This document shows, one piece after another, positions 54,220 to 63,990 of a stretch of DNA of 64,000 bases. The notes below the pieces were generated by a model. It ran no database searches. It was not told the origin of the DNA and worked only from the letters and a program-made list of their open reading frames with translations. Origin of the DNA: Massilia sp. Mn16-1_5. GTDB lineage: Bacteria; Pseudomonadota; Gammaproteobacteria; Burkholderiales; Burkholderiaceae_D. Location: contig NZ_PPXQ01000012.1 of NCBI RefSeq assembly GCF_004798585.1, positions 124,001 through 188,000 of the forward strand. The letters run 5' to 3'. The translations under genes and the position numbers were made by a program. Position 1 is the stretch's first letter, and every line of letters starts with the position of its first letter.

Positions 54220-55740
54220 TCACTTCGCGCTGGCAGGTTCGCCCGGGCTTTCCACCAGCTTCACGGCCTCGATACTCATGCCCGATGACTTGCACATGCC
54301 TTCGCAGCCGAGATCGAAGCGCCAGCTGTGGCGCGGGCAGACCACGTTCATGTCGTCGTCGATAAGGGCATAGGCCAGGTCGCCGCCCTGGTGCGGGCAG
54401 TAGCGGTTGATTTCATATTTTTGCCCGCGGTGCTCGATGACGATCCGCTCCTTCGAGAGATTCAGGTTCTGGAGCAGCGAGGCTCGCAGGTTCGATTCGT
54501 CGGCGAAAAGGAAGATGTTGGCCACCGTGTTGTACACGTCGGGCACCCGCTGCACGCGCGCCTGCATGCTGAGCACGATGTCCTGCCAGCGGTCCGCGCC
54601 GCACATCAGCGAGAAATACTTAGTGTCGGCGGTGATGATCTCGCAGGGCGCACCCGGCTCCTGTGACTGCAGCAGTTTGTTGCCCGCCAGGTCGGCCACC
54701 AGCCAGTCTTCCTCCGACGGGCCCCAGTTGAAAGCGACCGCCGGCGTATCCGGCGGCAAGGCGATGCCGGCGATCAGGTCCAGGCGGCGCTGCAGCACCT
54801 GGGCGAAGCGCTCTTTCGAGAAGCTGTCGCCAAGTTCCTGCCACACGTCGCGATGCGTGGCGCGGTAGTGCGCGAGCTCGTCAAGTGTCGGGCCGGGGAT
54901 GGGCGTACGGCTGGTATCCATCGCCACGCGCTGGCCCGGGCGCGGATACACGACGTTGGCGACACCGTTCTGCGCCAGGTATTTGCCCAGCTCGTCCTGG
55001 TGGATAAAGATCGTGCCCTCGCCACTATTCAATGCCGGATCGAGGAAGGGGAAAAAGGCCGGTCCCGCGGCCGGCACGAACTGGCGCGGCGCCAGCATTT
55101 TTACGCCGGTCAGCACATTGCGCAATTTGGCGAGCACCTTCTTCCTGGCGAGCAGGCGGCGCTGGCCCTCGGGCAGGTCGAAGCATGCCGGGTGCCAGTT
55201 CGCGCCCGAAAACTGCACGCTGTAGTAATCGATCTCGCCCAGCTCGTTCTTGAGCATGCGCAGCCGGTCGAACAGCTTGCAGTCGTTCTGGTTGAAGAAC
55301 GTGAGACCGGGAGCCTGTACGAACACCGCGCTGTCATGATTGATGCCGCTGTCGTCGATGAAGAGGCGCAGGCGGATGCCGTTCCCGGCAATCTCGCCTT
55401 CCGCGAGTTCGACCGTACGCAGTCCCATCCGGCCCAAGGCCTCCTGCAGGAACTTGTCCTTGTAGGCCGGTATATAGACAGTGCAGTCGGGATGGGTGGC
55501 GAACAGCGCGAGGGTCGATTGGTCGAAGTGATCCTGGTGCTCGTGCGTCAGGAAAATCGCCAGCGCCTTGCCGGCGCAGCGCGCGAGGACCTCGCTGCGC
55601 AGGTGCCCATTGGGCGGCCACTGGTGCCAGCCGCCGAAGAATGCCCCGGTGTCGTTCAGCCACGGGTCCATCAGCAGGGCCTCGGTGTCGGTTTCAACGA
55701 GGAAGCAATTGTGCCCCCAGAATGTGAGTTCGGCGTTCAT
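54220..55740 (-). CDS. Metallo-beta-lactamase-fold protein with C-terminal Rieske [2Fe-2S] domain
   Basis: A 506-residue cytoplasmic protein. Residues 1-240 form a UlaG-like metallo-beta-lactamase fold with the metal motif HEHQDH (66-71), an early MDPWLND, and FIDDSGINHDSAVF. A middle region of about 180 residues has no family I know. The C-terminus carries a Rieske cluster site, Cys448-Pro-His450 and Cys468-Pro-Arg-His471, with 17 residues between the pairs, the right spacing. The combination recalls CMP-N-acetylneuraminate hydroxylase, which has both folds but with the Rieske domain at the N-terminus. An oxygenase or hydrolase acting on an unknown small molecule is likely. It is monocistronic, with its own terminator. 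Confidence 0.8.
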   Translation of the reverse strand: MNAELTFWGHNCFLVETDTEALLMDPWLNDTGAFFGGWHQWPPNGHLRSEVLARCAGKALAIFLTHEHQDHFDQSTLALFATHPDCTVYIPAYKDKFLQEALGRMGLRTVELAEGEIAGNGIRLRLFIDDSGINHDSAVFVQAPGLTFFNQNDCKLFDRLRMLKNELGEIDYYSVQFSGANWHPACFDLPEGQRRLLARKKVLAKLRNVLTGVKMLAPRQFVPAAGPAFFPFLDPALNSGEGTIFIHQDELGKYLAQNGVANVVYPRPGQRVAMDTSRTPIPGPTLDELAHYRATHRDVWQELGDSFSKERFAQVLQRRLDLIAGIALPPDTPAVAFNWGPSEEDWLVADLAGNKLLQSQEPGAPCEIITADTKYFSLMCGADRWQDIVLSMQARVQRVPDVYNTVANIFLFADESNLRASLLQNLNLSKERIVIEHRGQKYEINRYCPHQGGDLAYALIDDDMNVVCPRHSWRFDLGCEGMCKSSGMSIEAVKLVESPGEPASAK

Positions 55741-55906
55741 ATGGGAACCGGGAGGATGAAGGTGGCCTTACACACTAGTCCCCAACAAAAGCCGGCGACT
55801 TGAGCGTACGTAAGCGCAGCCATGCGCCGCGACGTCCGTTTGATGACGCACAAGGCTTGCGCGCGCCCAGCTGCACGTCCTGGCATGCGCGTCCCGCTTC
55901 GCAATG

Positions 55907-55943
55907 AAAAAGCCCCCGCGGGCCGTCTCCGGCCCTTGGGGGC
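55907..55943 (-). terminator. Intrinsic terminator of the TonB-dependent receptor gene
   Basis: Read leftward, GCCCCC...GGGGGC with an inner GGGCC/GGCCC pairing is followed by five T residues, 45 bp past the receptor stop. Confidence 0.85.
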
Positions 55944-55987
55944 AGTCCGGGGAGCTGGGCTCCCCTGTCAACCTGCAATCCTGCCTG

Positions 55988-58951
55988 TCAGAACTTGTAC
56001 TTCAGGTTCAGGTAGAACTGGCGGCCGATCACGTCCAGCTTTTGCTGCTCTTCTTCGCTGTAGCGATAATAGGCACGCTTGACGTTGGTCAGGTTGGTCG
56101 CGTCGAACGAGACAATCAGGTTCGGCGAGATGTTGTAGCTGGCGTTGAAGGCCAGCGTCGTCACGGGCGCCGCCATGGTCGGTGCCGCGAACATCAGGAT
56201 GCCATTGACGAGCGACTTGTTGTTCGTCGAGTTCGGCGTCGGCGCGGTCGTCGTGTTCACGTACTCGCTGCGGTAGTTCGCCACCAGGCGCGCCGACAGG
56301 CGGTCGTTCTCGAAGTAGGCGCCGAGGTTGGCCGCATATTCGGAAGCGCCGGTCATCGGGCGGCCGTCGTCGACCTTGGTCTTGGCGCGGCTGACGTTCG
56401 AGGTGAAGCCGAACGGCGTGTTCCCGAACGGCTGCTCATACGACAGCTCGATGCCCGCGATCTTCGCACCCTGCTGCAGCGAGCTGTTGACGGCGAAGGT
56501 CTTCAGGATGCTGTCGCGCGGGTCGACCAGCTCGACGCTGTCCGCACCAGGCGAACCGGTCTTCGGATAGCCGTCGATCTTCGAGTAGAAGACATTCACG
56601 GCAACCATCGAGCGGCGCGCGAAATACCATGCCCACGATGCATCGACATTCTTCGCGACCATCGGCCCCAGGTTCGGGTTCGGGCCGTTGACGGTGCAAC
56701 CGGTGACGAGGCAGGTGGCGCCGCTATAGCCGGCGCCCAGCAGGTTGTAGTTCTGGCGGCCCAGGGTCTTGCTGGCGCCGAAGCGCGCGATCATGTCCTT
56801 GGTCAGCTCGTAGCGCAGGTTCAGGCTCGGCAGGTAGTTGTCGAAGGTCTGGTCGGTCGGCCGCTTGTAGTACACGACGCCGGCCAATGGATTGAACACG
56901 GTGTCGTCGTAGTACTGCACGCCTTCGCCCACGGTCGTCAGCGCGGTCGGGAAGGCCGGGCAAGGAATCGCCGGCTGGTTCGGTGCGGAACGGGCGCAGG
57001 CGCCGGTCGGCAGCGGGATCGGGACCTGCGCATTGACGCGGGTACGGACGAAGCGCATGCCGATGTTACCCGACAGGCGATCCATTTCCAGGTTGGCCAT
57101 CACGTAGGCAGCGCTCTGGCGCTCGCGCATGTCGAGCTCGCTCGCGGCGCGGCGCTCCCAGTCGGGCGAGGTCGCCTTGCTGTTGGCGGCGAAATACGCC
57201 TTCAGCGCGTCCGGAGTCAGCGTCCAGCTGGTATTGTCCCAGCCGCTAGGGCCGTCCAGCCCGGCGCCGAAATCGGATGGATACGGGATCCAGGTGTCGG
57301 CACCGGTCGGTGCATTGGTCGCCAGCACGCTGCTGCGCAGCTGCGGGAAGCGGCGTGCGCTGTCGCGGCGGTGGTCGGCGTAGCGCACGCCGGTCTCGAT
57401 CGACTGGAACAGGCCTTTTTCCAGGCGGTATTCGGCATCCAGCTGCAGGCTGCTTTCCTTGTCGGTGGTCTTGACGCCGGATGCGGCGCGCCCGGTTAGG
57501 GCGAAGCCGCTGCCGTCCGCATTGCGGCCGGGAACGTTCGCACCGGTACCGTAGTACTGGACGAAGGGCGCGTCGCGCAGGCTGCCCAGCGCGTAGGAAA
57601 CGCCGGTGCCGTAGCGGGTGTAGGTCAGGCCCTGGTCGAGGCCAGTCTGGCCGACGCCGCGGGTGGTCGAGAACAGGGATTTCAGGGTCAGGTCCTGGTT
57701 GACGCGGTACTTGACGTCCAGGTCCAGGAAGGCGCTGCTCGACTTGGCGCCGTCACGGTAAGCGCCCTCGGTCTCGCCGATATACTGCGGCGGCGTGCCG
57801 GCAGGGTACAGGATGTCGGCGCTCTTGAGCACGCGCAGCTGGTCGCCGTAGAGCGTGGTTTCGTTCACGATCACAGGGTTCTTGATCTGCGCATAGACGC
57901 GCTGTCCGTTCACCGAGGTCGGCGCAGTGCCGCCCGTCGGTCCCGCTTCGCCGCGCAGCATGCTGAACATGGCGCCCGCGTTCAGGCGGCCGAAGTTGTT
58001 CGCCTTCATGCCGGAATGGAAGCCGGTCATGGTCATATCGAGGTCGCTGTTCGGCTTGAACTGGAGCGAGAACATGCCGCCCTTGCGGTCACGCACGCTT
58101 TCCACGAATTCGGTACTCATCGAACCCGGCAGGCGCACGCCGTTCAGGTCCGCCGCGGTATAGCCGGTACCGGCGAGCGAGGCATCGGTAATGCCGAGCA
58201 TCTTGGAGGTGTCGATCACGTCCCAGCCGCTGCCGCCCGCATACGCGAAGCGCGACACGGAATCGCGGCGCACATGGCGCTTTTCGGCGAAGCCCTGGAC
58301 GATCACGCCAAAGGTGCCCGCTTCGTTCTTCCAGTTGACGGTGGCGTTCATGTCCGGCGCGGCGCGGCCCGGCAGGTCGGCGTAGCTGACACCGGCGCTG
58401 ATGACGCCGCTCAGGCGCTCTTTCTGCGACAGCGGCTTGCGCGTCGTGACGTTGATGGTGCCGGCCAGGCCGCCGTCGACGATATTCGCCTGCGAGGTCT
58501 TGTACACCAGCGCCTGGTTCAGCACGTGCGAAGGCATCAGCGACAGGCTGGTCGAACGGCTGCTCGAGAGCTGGTCGGCAACATACCAATCGCCACCGGA
58601 AACGGTATGGCCATTGAAGATGATCAGGGTCATGTCGGCATTCGTCCCGCGCATCGAGACCTTTTCCGCCTCGTCGTAGTCGGTACGGACGGCAACACCT
58701 GCCAGGCGCTGCAGCGAATCGGCCAGGTTCTTGTCCGGCATCTTGCCCACGTCTTCCGCCGTGATCACCTCGACGTTGGCGGTCGCATTCTTCTTGACGC
58801 TCAAGGACTTGGCCATCGAGGCGCGGATACCCGTCACTTCGACGGTCTGCATCGGCGCTTCGGCGTCTGCCGTCTGCGCCATCGCCGGCAAGGCGGTCAG
58901 GCTCCACAACGCCATCGAAACGGCAGCTGCCAGGGGCTTCTGTTTGAACAT
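55988..58951 (-). CDS. TonB-dependent outer-membrane receptor
   Basis: A 987-residue receptor for energy-driven uptake across the outer membrane. It has a signal peptide (AVSMALWSLTALPAMAQ), a plug domain (about 45-170; VEVTGIRASMAKSLSVKKNA, GKMPDKNLADSLQRLAGVAV, VSMRGTNADMTLIIFNGHTV) and a beta-barrel ending in the aromatic residue Phe (FYLNLKYKF). The TGIRASMAKSL opening is characteristic of the large receptors of Xanthomonas, Caulobacter and relatives that often import carbohydrates; the substrate here cannot be told. The start ATG 58951 is the family start. It is divergent from a DUF1460 gene. Confidence 0.93.
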   Translation of the reverse strand: MFKQKPLAAAVSMALWSLTALPAMAQTADAEAPMQTVEVTGIRASMAKSLSVKKNATANVEVITAEDVGKMPDKNLADSLQRLAGVAVRTDYDEAEKVSMRGTNADMTLIIFNGHTVSGGDWYVADQLSSSRSTSLSLMPSHVLNQALVYKTSQANIVDGGLAGTINVTTRKPLSQKERLSGVISAGVSYADLPGRAAPDMNATVNWKNEAGTFGVIVQGFAEKRHVRRDSVSRFAYAGGSGWDVIDTSKMLGITDASLAGTGYTAADLNGVRLPGSMSTEFVESVRDRKGGMFSLQFKPNSDLDMTMTGFHSGMKANNFGRLNAGAMFSMLRGEAGPTGGTAPTSVNGQRVYAQIKNPVIVNETTLYGDQLRVLKSADILYPAGTPPQYIGETEGAYRDGAKSSSAFLDLDVKYRVNQDLTLKSLFSTTRGVGQTGLDQGLTYTRYGTGVSYALGSLRDAPFVQYYGTGANVPGRNADGSGFALTGRAASGVKTTDKESSLQLDAEYRLEKGLFQSIETGVRYADHRRDSARRFPQLRSSVLATNAPTGADTWIPYPSDFGAGLDGPSGWDNTSWTLTPDALKAYFAANSKATSPDWERRAASELDMRERQSAAYVMANLEMDRLSGNIGMRFVRTRVNAQVPIPLPTGACARSAPNQPAIPCPAFPTALTTVGEGVQYYDDTVFNPLAGVVYYKRPTDQTFDNYLPSLNLRYELTKDMIARFGASKTLGRQNYNLLGAGYSGATCLVTGCTVNGPNPNLGPMVAKNVDASWAWYFARRSMVAVNVFYSKIDGYPKTGSPGADSVELVDPRDSILKTFAVNSSLQQGAKIAGIELSYEQPFGNTPFGFTSNVSRAKTKVDDGRPMTGASEYAANLGAYFENDRLSARLVANYRSEYVNTTTAPTPNSTNNKSLVNGILMFAAPTMAAPVTTLAFNASYNISPNLIVSFDATNLTNVKRAYYRYSEEEQQKLDVIGRQFYLNLKYKF

Positions 58952-59186
58952 GCTCTCTCTCTCCTGATATAAGTATGTGTACTGCGGCGGGCGGCGGACG
59001 AGCGCTGCCATAGTGATAGTATTAGCTATAAGTTAATTACAGGAAAATTACTTGTGATCCCGTAGCCATAACTTGAAGGAATGTTTGACTGGCACAACAT
59101 CAGGTGATGGATGAACGACAAATTGTTATTGTCAAATTCCGCGTGGCCGCGTTAGCGTCTTGAAAACACCACACGGAGACCCGTTC

Positions 59187-60131
59187 ATGCGCTTTGTCCC
59201 CCTGCTGCTCGCTGCCGCAACGCTTGGCGGCTGTGCCAGCCAGACCACCCTGTCGCCCGCCAGGACGCCACCCGCCGCTTCGGTGGCGATCGAGAGCATC
59301 CTCCAGAAACAGATCTATCAGATGACGCCGGTCGAAGCCGGGCGTTATGTGGCCTGGGTGCACGCCGCCGAGCCCGACCTGCGGCACCGCATCGCCGCCA
59401 TCGGCCGCAAGAACCTGGGCCAGCCCTACCTGCTGAACCTGCTCGGCGAGTTTCCCTTCGAAGTCCACGACGATTTGCCGATGTTCAGCCTCGAGCGCAG
59501 CGACTGCGTCGTGTTTGCGGAACACACCTATGCGATGGCCTTGTCGCGCTCATGGGAAGAGTTTTTCTGGATGCTGCAGCGCATCCGTTACCGCGACGGC
59601 GTGATCGGGGTCGCCACGCGCAATCACTATACCGAGATGGACTGGAACGTTGCCAACAACTGGCTCGTCACCGACATCAGCGCCGAGCTGGCGGGACCGA
59701 ACGGGCCGAGCTACGGGATGCGGGTCGACCGCGCGCGCTTTCTCAAAACGCGCCACAACACCGAACGCGACATCCCGGTCGAAACCAGCCGCCAGAGCTA
59801 TGTGCCGAAGGAACAGGTCGCGGCCATCGCGGGCCAGCTGCGCGAAGGCGATTTCGTGAACGTGATCTCGACCCGCGACGGCGAGCACTGGGCGTCGCAC
59901 GTCGGCCTGGTGGTGCTCGGGCCGAATGGCGAGCGCCACTTCCTGCATTCGCAGGAACCGAAGGTACGCGAGGAAAGCTTCGAATCCTTCATTGCCCGCG
60001 CCGCCGAGCGCGAGGCGCGCAATGCACGCGAAGGCAAGAACGGCCAGCGCCTGGCCGGCTTCAAGTTCCTGCGCCTGAACGACAACATCGTGGTGCCGCC
60101 CATGGCACCGCAGCCCCGTCCGGGTACCTGA
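59187..60131 (+). CDS. DUF1460 lipoprotein, amidase-like
   Basis: A 314-residue predicted lipoprotein (lipobox LGGC). The DUF1460 domain belongs to the NlpC/P60-like papain fold: Cys in ERSDCVVFAEH, His in HWASHVGLVVLG, and DGVIGVATRNHYTEMDW between. Members studied by structure look like N-acetylmuramoyl-L-alanine amidases or peptidases that trim cell-wall fragments. ATG 59187 with CGGAGA upstream is preferred to a TTG at 59160. It is divergent from the TonB receptor; a joint role in using wall or glycan fragments is possible but unproven. Confidence 0.85.
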   Translation: MRFVPLLLAAATLGGCASQTTLSPARTPPAASVAIESILQKQIYQMTPVEAGRYVAWVHAAEPDLRHRIAAIGRKNLGQPYLLNLLGEFPFEVHDDLPMFSLERSDCVVFAEHTYAMALSRSWEEFFWMLQRIRYRDGVIGVATRNHYTEMDWNVANNWLVTDISAELAGPNGPSYGMRVDRARFLKTRHNTERDIPVETSRQSYVPKEQVAAIAGQLREGDFVNVISTRDGEHWASHVGLVVLGPNGERHFLHSQEPKVREESFESFIARAAEREARNAREGKNGQRLAGFKFLRLNDNIVVPPMAPQPRPGT

Positions 60132-60630
60132 ACCACCATGCTGCGCGGCGCCTGCCACAGGCGTCCTTAGCCTGCCGCCTTTCTCCTTCGCTGCCGCCCC
60201 TGTGCGGCAGTGCCTCTTTGTAGCTGGCGCTGCTCCCGCCCTTCCCCTCCACGTACGCCTTTGACGCGCCCCGGTGTCACGGCCAGCTTCTTCTTGCCGC
60301 GCAATTGCTCCTTAGTTTATTCCAAGAGGAAATCTATTGCCGATCGGATCGCGATTTATTTCCAAATTACATTTCCTAAATTAAATAAACAGCCTGTTTC
60401 GTTTTAATTCGCAATTCGCGGTTGAGCAGGGTCAAACTCAGCAATCCGGCTGAAGCAGATAATAATTTTACTCAACAATCATAGTCGTTTTGTAACGGAT
60501 TATATTTTCCTAGAGATCATTTCCGACAAAATCTTTTTATCTCTTCCCGCTTTTTATTTCATTACGCACTGCCATTTCACGCGCCGCCTTTAGCGATCCC
60601 ATTGCAATCACCCGACGAGTAACGCGCATC
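60132..60630. other. AT-rich intergenic leader of the polysaccharide locus
   Basis: 499 bp without a recognisable gene. A hairpin CTGCCGC/GCGGCAG at 60191-60210, followed by a T-rich stretch, may terminate the DUF1460 gene. From about 60300 to 60580 the sequence is strikingly AT-rich compared with the rest of the window, with runs such as TTAAATAAAC and TTATATTTT. This is likely the promoter region of the polysaccharide genes; a precise -35/-10 pair was not fixed. Confidence 0.55.
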
Positions 60631-62610
60631 ATGCCAACCTTATCGAACCGTGTATTAAGCCAGTTTTGCGCCGCAATGGTATCGCTGCACCGGACTACCA
60701 AAATAGCGCTGATGGTCTGTATCGACCTGGTCGCATTGCCATTATGTTTTCTGATCGCGATGTTATTGCGCGGCGGCGACATGAAACTCGCATCTCATTA
60801 TGGCCCCGCCTCCTACCTGATCGTCGCACTGGTAACCATCGCCGCTTTTTCGATGTCCGACCTGTATCGCGCGGTGATTCGCTTTATCGACGGCCGCTTA
60901 TTGAGCGCGACCGGATTGGCGCTCGGGATCGCAGTCTTATGCGCCTATGTCGTGCTGTTCGCGATTAACGATGCGATGTTTCCACGCAGTGCGCTGGCGA
61001 TTTATTGGTTCATCGTCTTTTCCTATGTCGTCACCTCGCGCATCGGCATGCGTAATTTTCTGCGCAATCACAGCACGCGCCGGCCGGCCTCGGATGCGGT
61101 CGCCATTTACGGCGCCGGCGAAGCGGGCGCGCGCCTCGCACAAACCATGCGCAACAGCGATGAATACCGCCCGGTCTGCTTTTTCGACGACAAGCGCGCC
61201 CTGAACGACCGCACCATCGCCGGGCTGCGCGTGTTCCACACCGACCGCCTGGCCGACCTGGTCAGCGCACACGGGATCCGCACCGTCGTCATCGCGGTGC
61301 CCGGCATGCCGCCGGAACGCCTGCGCGACATCATGCAGCGCCTTGCCGGTGCCGGTGTCACCACCAAGATCCTGAGCCGGCTGGTCGACCTGGCCGACGA
61401 ACGGACCCGCCCCCGCGATTCGATCCGCGAACTGAAATTCGAGGACCTGCTCGGCCGCCCGCCGGTACCGCCGCGGCTCGACCTGTTCGCCCGCTGCGTC
61501 CGCGGCAAGACGGTGCTCGTCACCGGGGCCGGCGGCTCCATCGGTAGCGAACTGTGCCGCCAGATCGTCACGCTCGGTCCGACCCGCCTGCATCTGCTCG
61601 ACCATTCCGAATTCGCGTTGTACACGATCCGCCAGGAACTTAGCACCCGCTTCCCCGACCTGCGCATCGACGCCCACCTCGGCTCGGTCTGCAATGCCGA
61701 CCTGGTCGAGCGCATCCTGTCCAGCGGCCACGTCGACACGGTCTACCACGCCGCCGCCTACAAGCACGTGCCGCTGGTCGAAACCAACATCGTCGAGGGC
61801 CTGCGCAACAACGTGCTGGGCGCCCAGGTCATCGCCGCCGCCTGCGCCACCCACCAGGTCGAAACCTGCGTCCTGATCTCGAGCGACAAGGCGGTACGCC
61901 CGACCAACATCATGGGCGCCAGCAAGCGTATCGCTGAACTGATCTTCCAGGCGGCAGCCGCCAAGCACGACGGGCGGACGACCTTCTGCATGGTCCGCTT
62001 CGGCAATGTGCTCGGCTCGTCGGGCTCGGTCATTCCCCTGTTCCAGCGCCAGATCGCACGTGGCGGCCCCCTGACCATCACCCACCCCGACGTCTCGCGC
62101 TACTTCATGCTGATTCCCGAGGCGGCCCAGCTGGTCATCCAGGCCGGCGCCATGGCCAAGGGCGGCGACGTCTTCGTCCTCGACATGGGCGAACCGGTAC
62201 GCATCGTCGAACTGGCGCGGACGCTGCTGGCCATGTCCGGCCTGACCGAGAAGACGTCGCAGCACCCGGAAGGCGACATCGAAGTGAAGTTCGTGGGCCT
62301 GTTCCCGGGCGAAAAGCTGCACGAGGAACTGCTGACCGACGGCACCGTGTTCCCCAGCGAACACCCGCGCATCATGCGCATGAAGGAAAACGCCCTGCGT
62401 CCGAGCGTGCTCGAGACCTGCATCACCTGCCTGATGATGGCCTGCGAAACGCACGAACGCGGCATGATCGAATCGATGGTCAAGGCCATCGTGAGCGAAT
62501 ACACACCCCAGCTTCCGGCCAGCACACCGGCGCAAGCCCCCGAACCCGAACTCGAATCGGGCAAGGCAAGGCTGAGTCTCATCCACAAATTCGTGCCCTT
62601 CCGCATCTAG
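60631..62610 (+). CDS. Membrane-bound nucleotide-sugar 4,6-dehydratase (WbpM/CapD family)
   Basis: This type converts UDP-GlcNAc to a 4-keto-6-deoxy sugar for surface polysaccharide. The 659-residue protein has about four N-terminal transmembrane helices (20-140), a first nucleotide-binding motif (YGAGEAGARLA, about 160), and a second Rossmann domain with TGAGGSIGSELCR (about 297) and catalytic-region motifs HAAAYKHVPLVE and ISSDKAVRPTNIMGASKR. The start is uncertain (ATG 60631, or ATG 60676), as neither has a good ribosome site. Codon use in the first 140 or so codons is more AT-rich than the rest. Confidence 0.9.
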   Translation: MPTLSNRVLSQFCAAMVSLHRTTKIALMVCIDLVALPLCFLIAMLLRGGDMKLASHYGPASYLIVALVTIAAFSMSDLYRAVIRFIDGRLLSATGLALGIAVLCAYVVLFAINDAMFPRSALAIYWFIVFSYVVTSRIGMRNFLRNHSTRRPASDAVAIYGAGEAGARLAQTMRNSDEYRPVCFFDDKRALNDRTIAGLRVFHTDRLADLVSAHGIRTVVIAVPGMPPERLRDIMQRLAGAGVTTKILSRLVDLADERTRPRDSIRELKFEDLLGRPPVPPRLDLFARCVRGKTVLVTGAGGSIGSELCRQIVTLGPTRLHLLDHSEFALYTIRQELSTRFPDLRIDAHLGSVCNADLVERILSSGHVDTVYHAAAYKHVPLVETNIVEGLRNNVLGAQVIAAACATHQVETCVLISSDKAVRPTNIMGASKRIAELIFQAAAAKHDGRTTFCMVRFGNVLGSSGSVIPLFQRQIARGGPLTITHPDVSRYFMLIPEAAQLVIQAGAMAKGGDVFVLDMGEPVRIVELARTLLAMSGLTEKTSQHPEGDIEVKFVGLFPGEKLHEELLTDGTVFPSEHPRIMRMKENALRPSVLETCITCLMMACETHERGMIESMVKAIVSEYTPQLPASTPAQAPEPELESGKARLSLIHKFVPFRI

Positions 62611-62661
62611 CGGCACCGCCCCTTCTCCACCCACCCACCACTTAAAGTTGGCGAGGAACAC

Positions 62662-63990
62662 ATGCGCGACGAACAACAATCGGCCCACCTGCAGCAGCTC
62701 ACTGCCAAACTGCGCGACCGCACCGCGGTCATCGGCATCATCGGACTCGGCTACGTCGGGCTGCCCCTGACGCTGCGCTACGCGGCAGTCGGCTTCCGGG
62801 TGCTCGGGATCGACATCGATACCGCCAAGGTCGACAAGCTCAATCGCGGCGAAAGCTATATCGAGCACATCCCGGCAGAGGCAATCGGGGCTGCGCGTGC
62901 TGGCGGATTCGAGGCCACCAGCGATTTCACGCGCGCAGGCGAGCCGGATGTCCTGATCATCTGCGTGCCGACTCCGCTCAACGCCTATCGCGAGCCCGAC
63001 CTTTCCTTCGTGCTCGACACCACCGACGCGCTGCTGCCCTTCGTGCGTCCGGGCCAGCTGATCTCGCTCGAGAGCACCACCTATCCCGGCACCACCGAGG
63101 AGGAACTGCGCCCGCGCCTCGAGTCGCGCGGCCTGGCCGTGGGACGCGACGTCTTCCTCGTGTTCTCCCCCGAACGCGAAGACCCGGGCAACCCGCATTT
63201 CGAGACCCGCACCATTCCCAAGGTCTGCGGCGGCAGCACCGCGGCCTGCCTGGAGGCGGGCGTGGCCCTGTACGGCGCGGCGATCGACCGTGTGGTGCCA
63301 GTCAGCTCGACCCGCGCCGCCGAACTGACCAAGCTGCTCGAGAACATCCACCGCGCCGTGAACATCGGCCTGGTCAACGAGATGAAGATCATCGCCGACA
63401 AGATGGAGATCGACATCCACGAAGTGATCCGCGCCGCCGCAACCAAGCCCTTCGGCTTCACGCCCTACTACCCGGGTCCCGGACTGGGCGGGCACTGCAT
63501 CCCGATCGATCCCTTCTATCTCACCTGGAAGGCGCGCCAGTACGGCGTCCATACCCGCTTCATCGAACTGGCAGGCGAAATCAACAGCGACATGCCGCAC
63601 TGGGTGATCGGCAAGGTGACCGATGCGCTGAACCAGCGCGGACGCTCGGTCATGGGCAGCCGTGTGCTGGTGCTGGGCATCGCCTACAAGAAGGACGTCG
63701 AGGACATGCGCGAATCGCCCTCGGTCGAGCTGATGGAGATCCTGCGCGACAAGGGCGCGCACGTCGACTATTCCGATCCGCACGTGCCGGTCTTCCCGCG
63801 CATGCGCGAGCACCGCTTCGACCTGTCGAGCGTGAAACTGACCCCGGACGCGCTGGCCTCCTATGACCTGGTCCTGCTGGCGACCAGCCACAGTGCCTTC
63901 GACTACGACATGATCCGCCGCTACGCCAACCTGATCGTCGACACCCGCGGCGTCTACCTCGAACGCCTGCCCAACGTCGTGAAGGCCTGA
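62662..63990 (+). CDS. UDP-N-acetylhexosamine 6-dehydrogenase (WbpA/WecC-like)
   Basis: This enzyme oxidises the C6 of a UDP-N-acetyl sugar to the uronic acid for surface polysaccharide. The 442-residue protein has an NAD-binding motif [10 protein letters not shown] (28-33 core), the catalytic cysteine in [13 protein letters not shown], and a C-terminal domain with [18 protein letters not shown]. It could act on UDP-GlcNAc, UDP-GalNAc or UDP-ManNAc; the sequence alone does not decide. The start ATG 62662 has GAGGAA 5 bp upstream. It follows the dehydratase gene after 51 bp, so both are probably one operon that continues past the window. Confidence 0.92.
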   Translation: MRDEQQSAHLQQLTAKLRDRTAVIGIIGLGYVGLPLTLRYAAVGFRVLGIDIDTAKVDKLNRGESYIEHIPAEAIGAARAGGFEATSDFTRAGEPDVLIICVPTPLNAYREPDLSFVLDTTDALLPFVRPGQLISLESTTYPGTTEEELRPRLESRGLAVGRDVFLVFSPEREDPGNPHFETRTIPKVCGGSTAACLEAGVALYGAAIDRVVPVSSTRAAELTKLLENIHRAVNIGLVNEMKIIADKMEIDIHEVIRAAATKPFGFTPYYPGPGLGGHCIPIDPFYLTWKARQYGVHTRFIELAGEINSDMPHWVIGKVTDALNQRGRSVMGSRVLVLGIAYKKDVEDMRESPSVELMEILRDKGAHVDYSDPHVPVFPRMREHRFDLSSVKLTPDALASYDLVLLATSHSAFDYDMIRRYANLIVDTRGVYLERLPNVVKA

